A DNA stretch of 5,582 nt, taken from positions 1 to 5,582 of the forward strand of contig JBDTLH010000082.1 of NCBI GenBank assembly GCA_039934875.1, written 5' to 3'. The stretch is from JBDTLH01 sp039934875. GTDB taxonomy: Bacteria; Acidobacteriota; Terriglobia; Terriglobales; Acidobacteriaceae. Positions 5,432-5,582 of the stretch are shown here, piece after piece. The notes below the pieces were generated by a model that saw only the letters and a program-made list of their open reading frames with translations, did not search any database and had not been told where the DNA came from. Position numbers and translations under genes: made by a program. The stretch's first letter is position 1. The number at the start of each line of letters is the position of its first letter.

Positions 5432-5582
5432 TCAACCACTCCACTGCAATCTCTCCGATTTCCGCGATGATGCCGCATTTCGGGGCAACGCCTTCTGGAC
5501 GATGTAGGTGGAACGAGTCATCCCCGCCTCATGCGCCAGGCGGTCGATTTCCAGGAGTTGGCTCGCCCGCGCCGTAATGTTG
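5432..5582 (-). CDS. Ribbon-helix-helix DNA-binding protein, C-terminal fragment, 5'-truncated by window edge
   Basis: The minus-strand frame enters from beyond the right edge and ends at a TGA (5432-5434), giving 49 visible residues. The segment NITARASQLLEIDRLAHEAG, then MTRSTYIVQKAL, is a typical CopG/Arc-type ribbon-helix-helix: a short strand (ITARAS), helix A (LLEIDRLAHEAG), the turn MTRS, and helix B (TYIVQKAL). Such proteins are small dimeric repressors, antitoxins or relaxosome accessory proteins. The tail after KAL (PRNAASSRKSERLQWSG) is short and hydrophilic, while both other frames stay open further (to stops at 5377 and 5358), so an indel after the RHH domain is possible. The gene lies upstream of the 97/80-aa pair on the same strand and is a plausible regulator of it. 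The missing N-terminus prevents assignment to a subfamily. Confidence 0.65.
   Translation of the reverse strand, partial: NITARASQLLEIDRLAHEAGMTRSTYIVQKALPRNAASSRKSERLQWSG

Noticed and set aside
1..5582. CRISPR arrays, insertion sequence ends, phage attachment sites or a riboswitch.
   Set aside because: No repeated spacer-like units, terminal inverted repeats with a transposase, tRNA gene, or conserved leader structure were seen anywhere in the window.

Overview
The window looks like chromosomal DNA of a GC-rich, probably Gram-negative bacterium. The gene content and protein style (MPP-like M16 peptidase, a signal-less HtrA-type protease, a MscS channel with a long insert, a HicB-type regulator) would fit Acidobacteriota (Terriglobia). 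That taxonomic guess is an inference from gene style and was not tested by any search. There are no rRNA or tRNA genes, no CRISPR array and no recognisable insertion sequence.

Layout. The left edge (1-638, + strand) holds the C-terminal half of an M16 zinc-peptidase-family protein whose N-terminal, metal-binding half lies outside the window. Everything else supported as coding is on the minus strand. Read in the direction of transcription, from right to left, this is: the C-terminal piece of a ribbon-helix-helix DNA-binding protein (5432-5582); a two-gene cassette of small unrecognised proteins (97 and 80 aa) with its own promoter and an ATGA start/stop overlap (4740-5272); a roughly 440-base stretch without a convincing gene (4300-4739); a single-PDZ HtrA/DegP-like serine protease (3262-4299); a MscS-type mechanosensitive channel (2191-3207, possibly starting directly after the protease stop); an orphan HicB-type antitoxin/regulator (1687-2028); and a zinc-independent NADPH:quinone oxidoreductase-like MDR enzyme (697-1605), which converges on the M16 gene.

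How the genes may work together. The protease and channel abut and could share a transcript as an envelope or osmotic stress pair. The HicB-type gene has no HicA toxin beside it. It is preceded by two 8-bp palindromes flanking a TATAAA hexamer, which suggests an autoregulated repressor. The oxidoreductase follows it with a short gap containing another small palindrome, so it may be under the same or a separate local control. The 97/80-aa pair is the least explained part of the window and the best candidate for something undescribed. It has a strong ribosome binding site, a consensus -10 hexamer and tight translational coupling, and neither product is recognisable to me.
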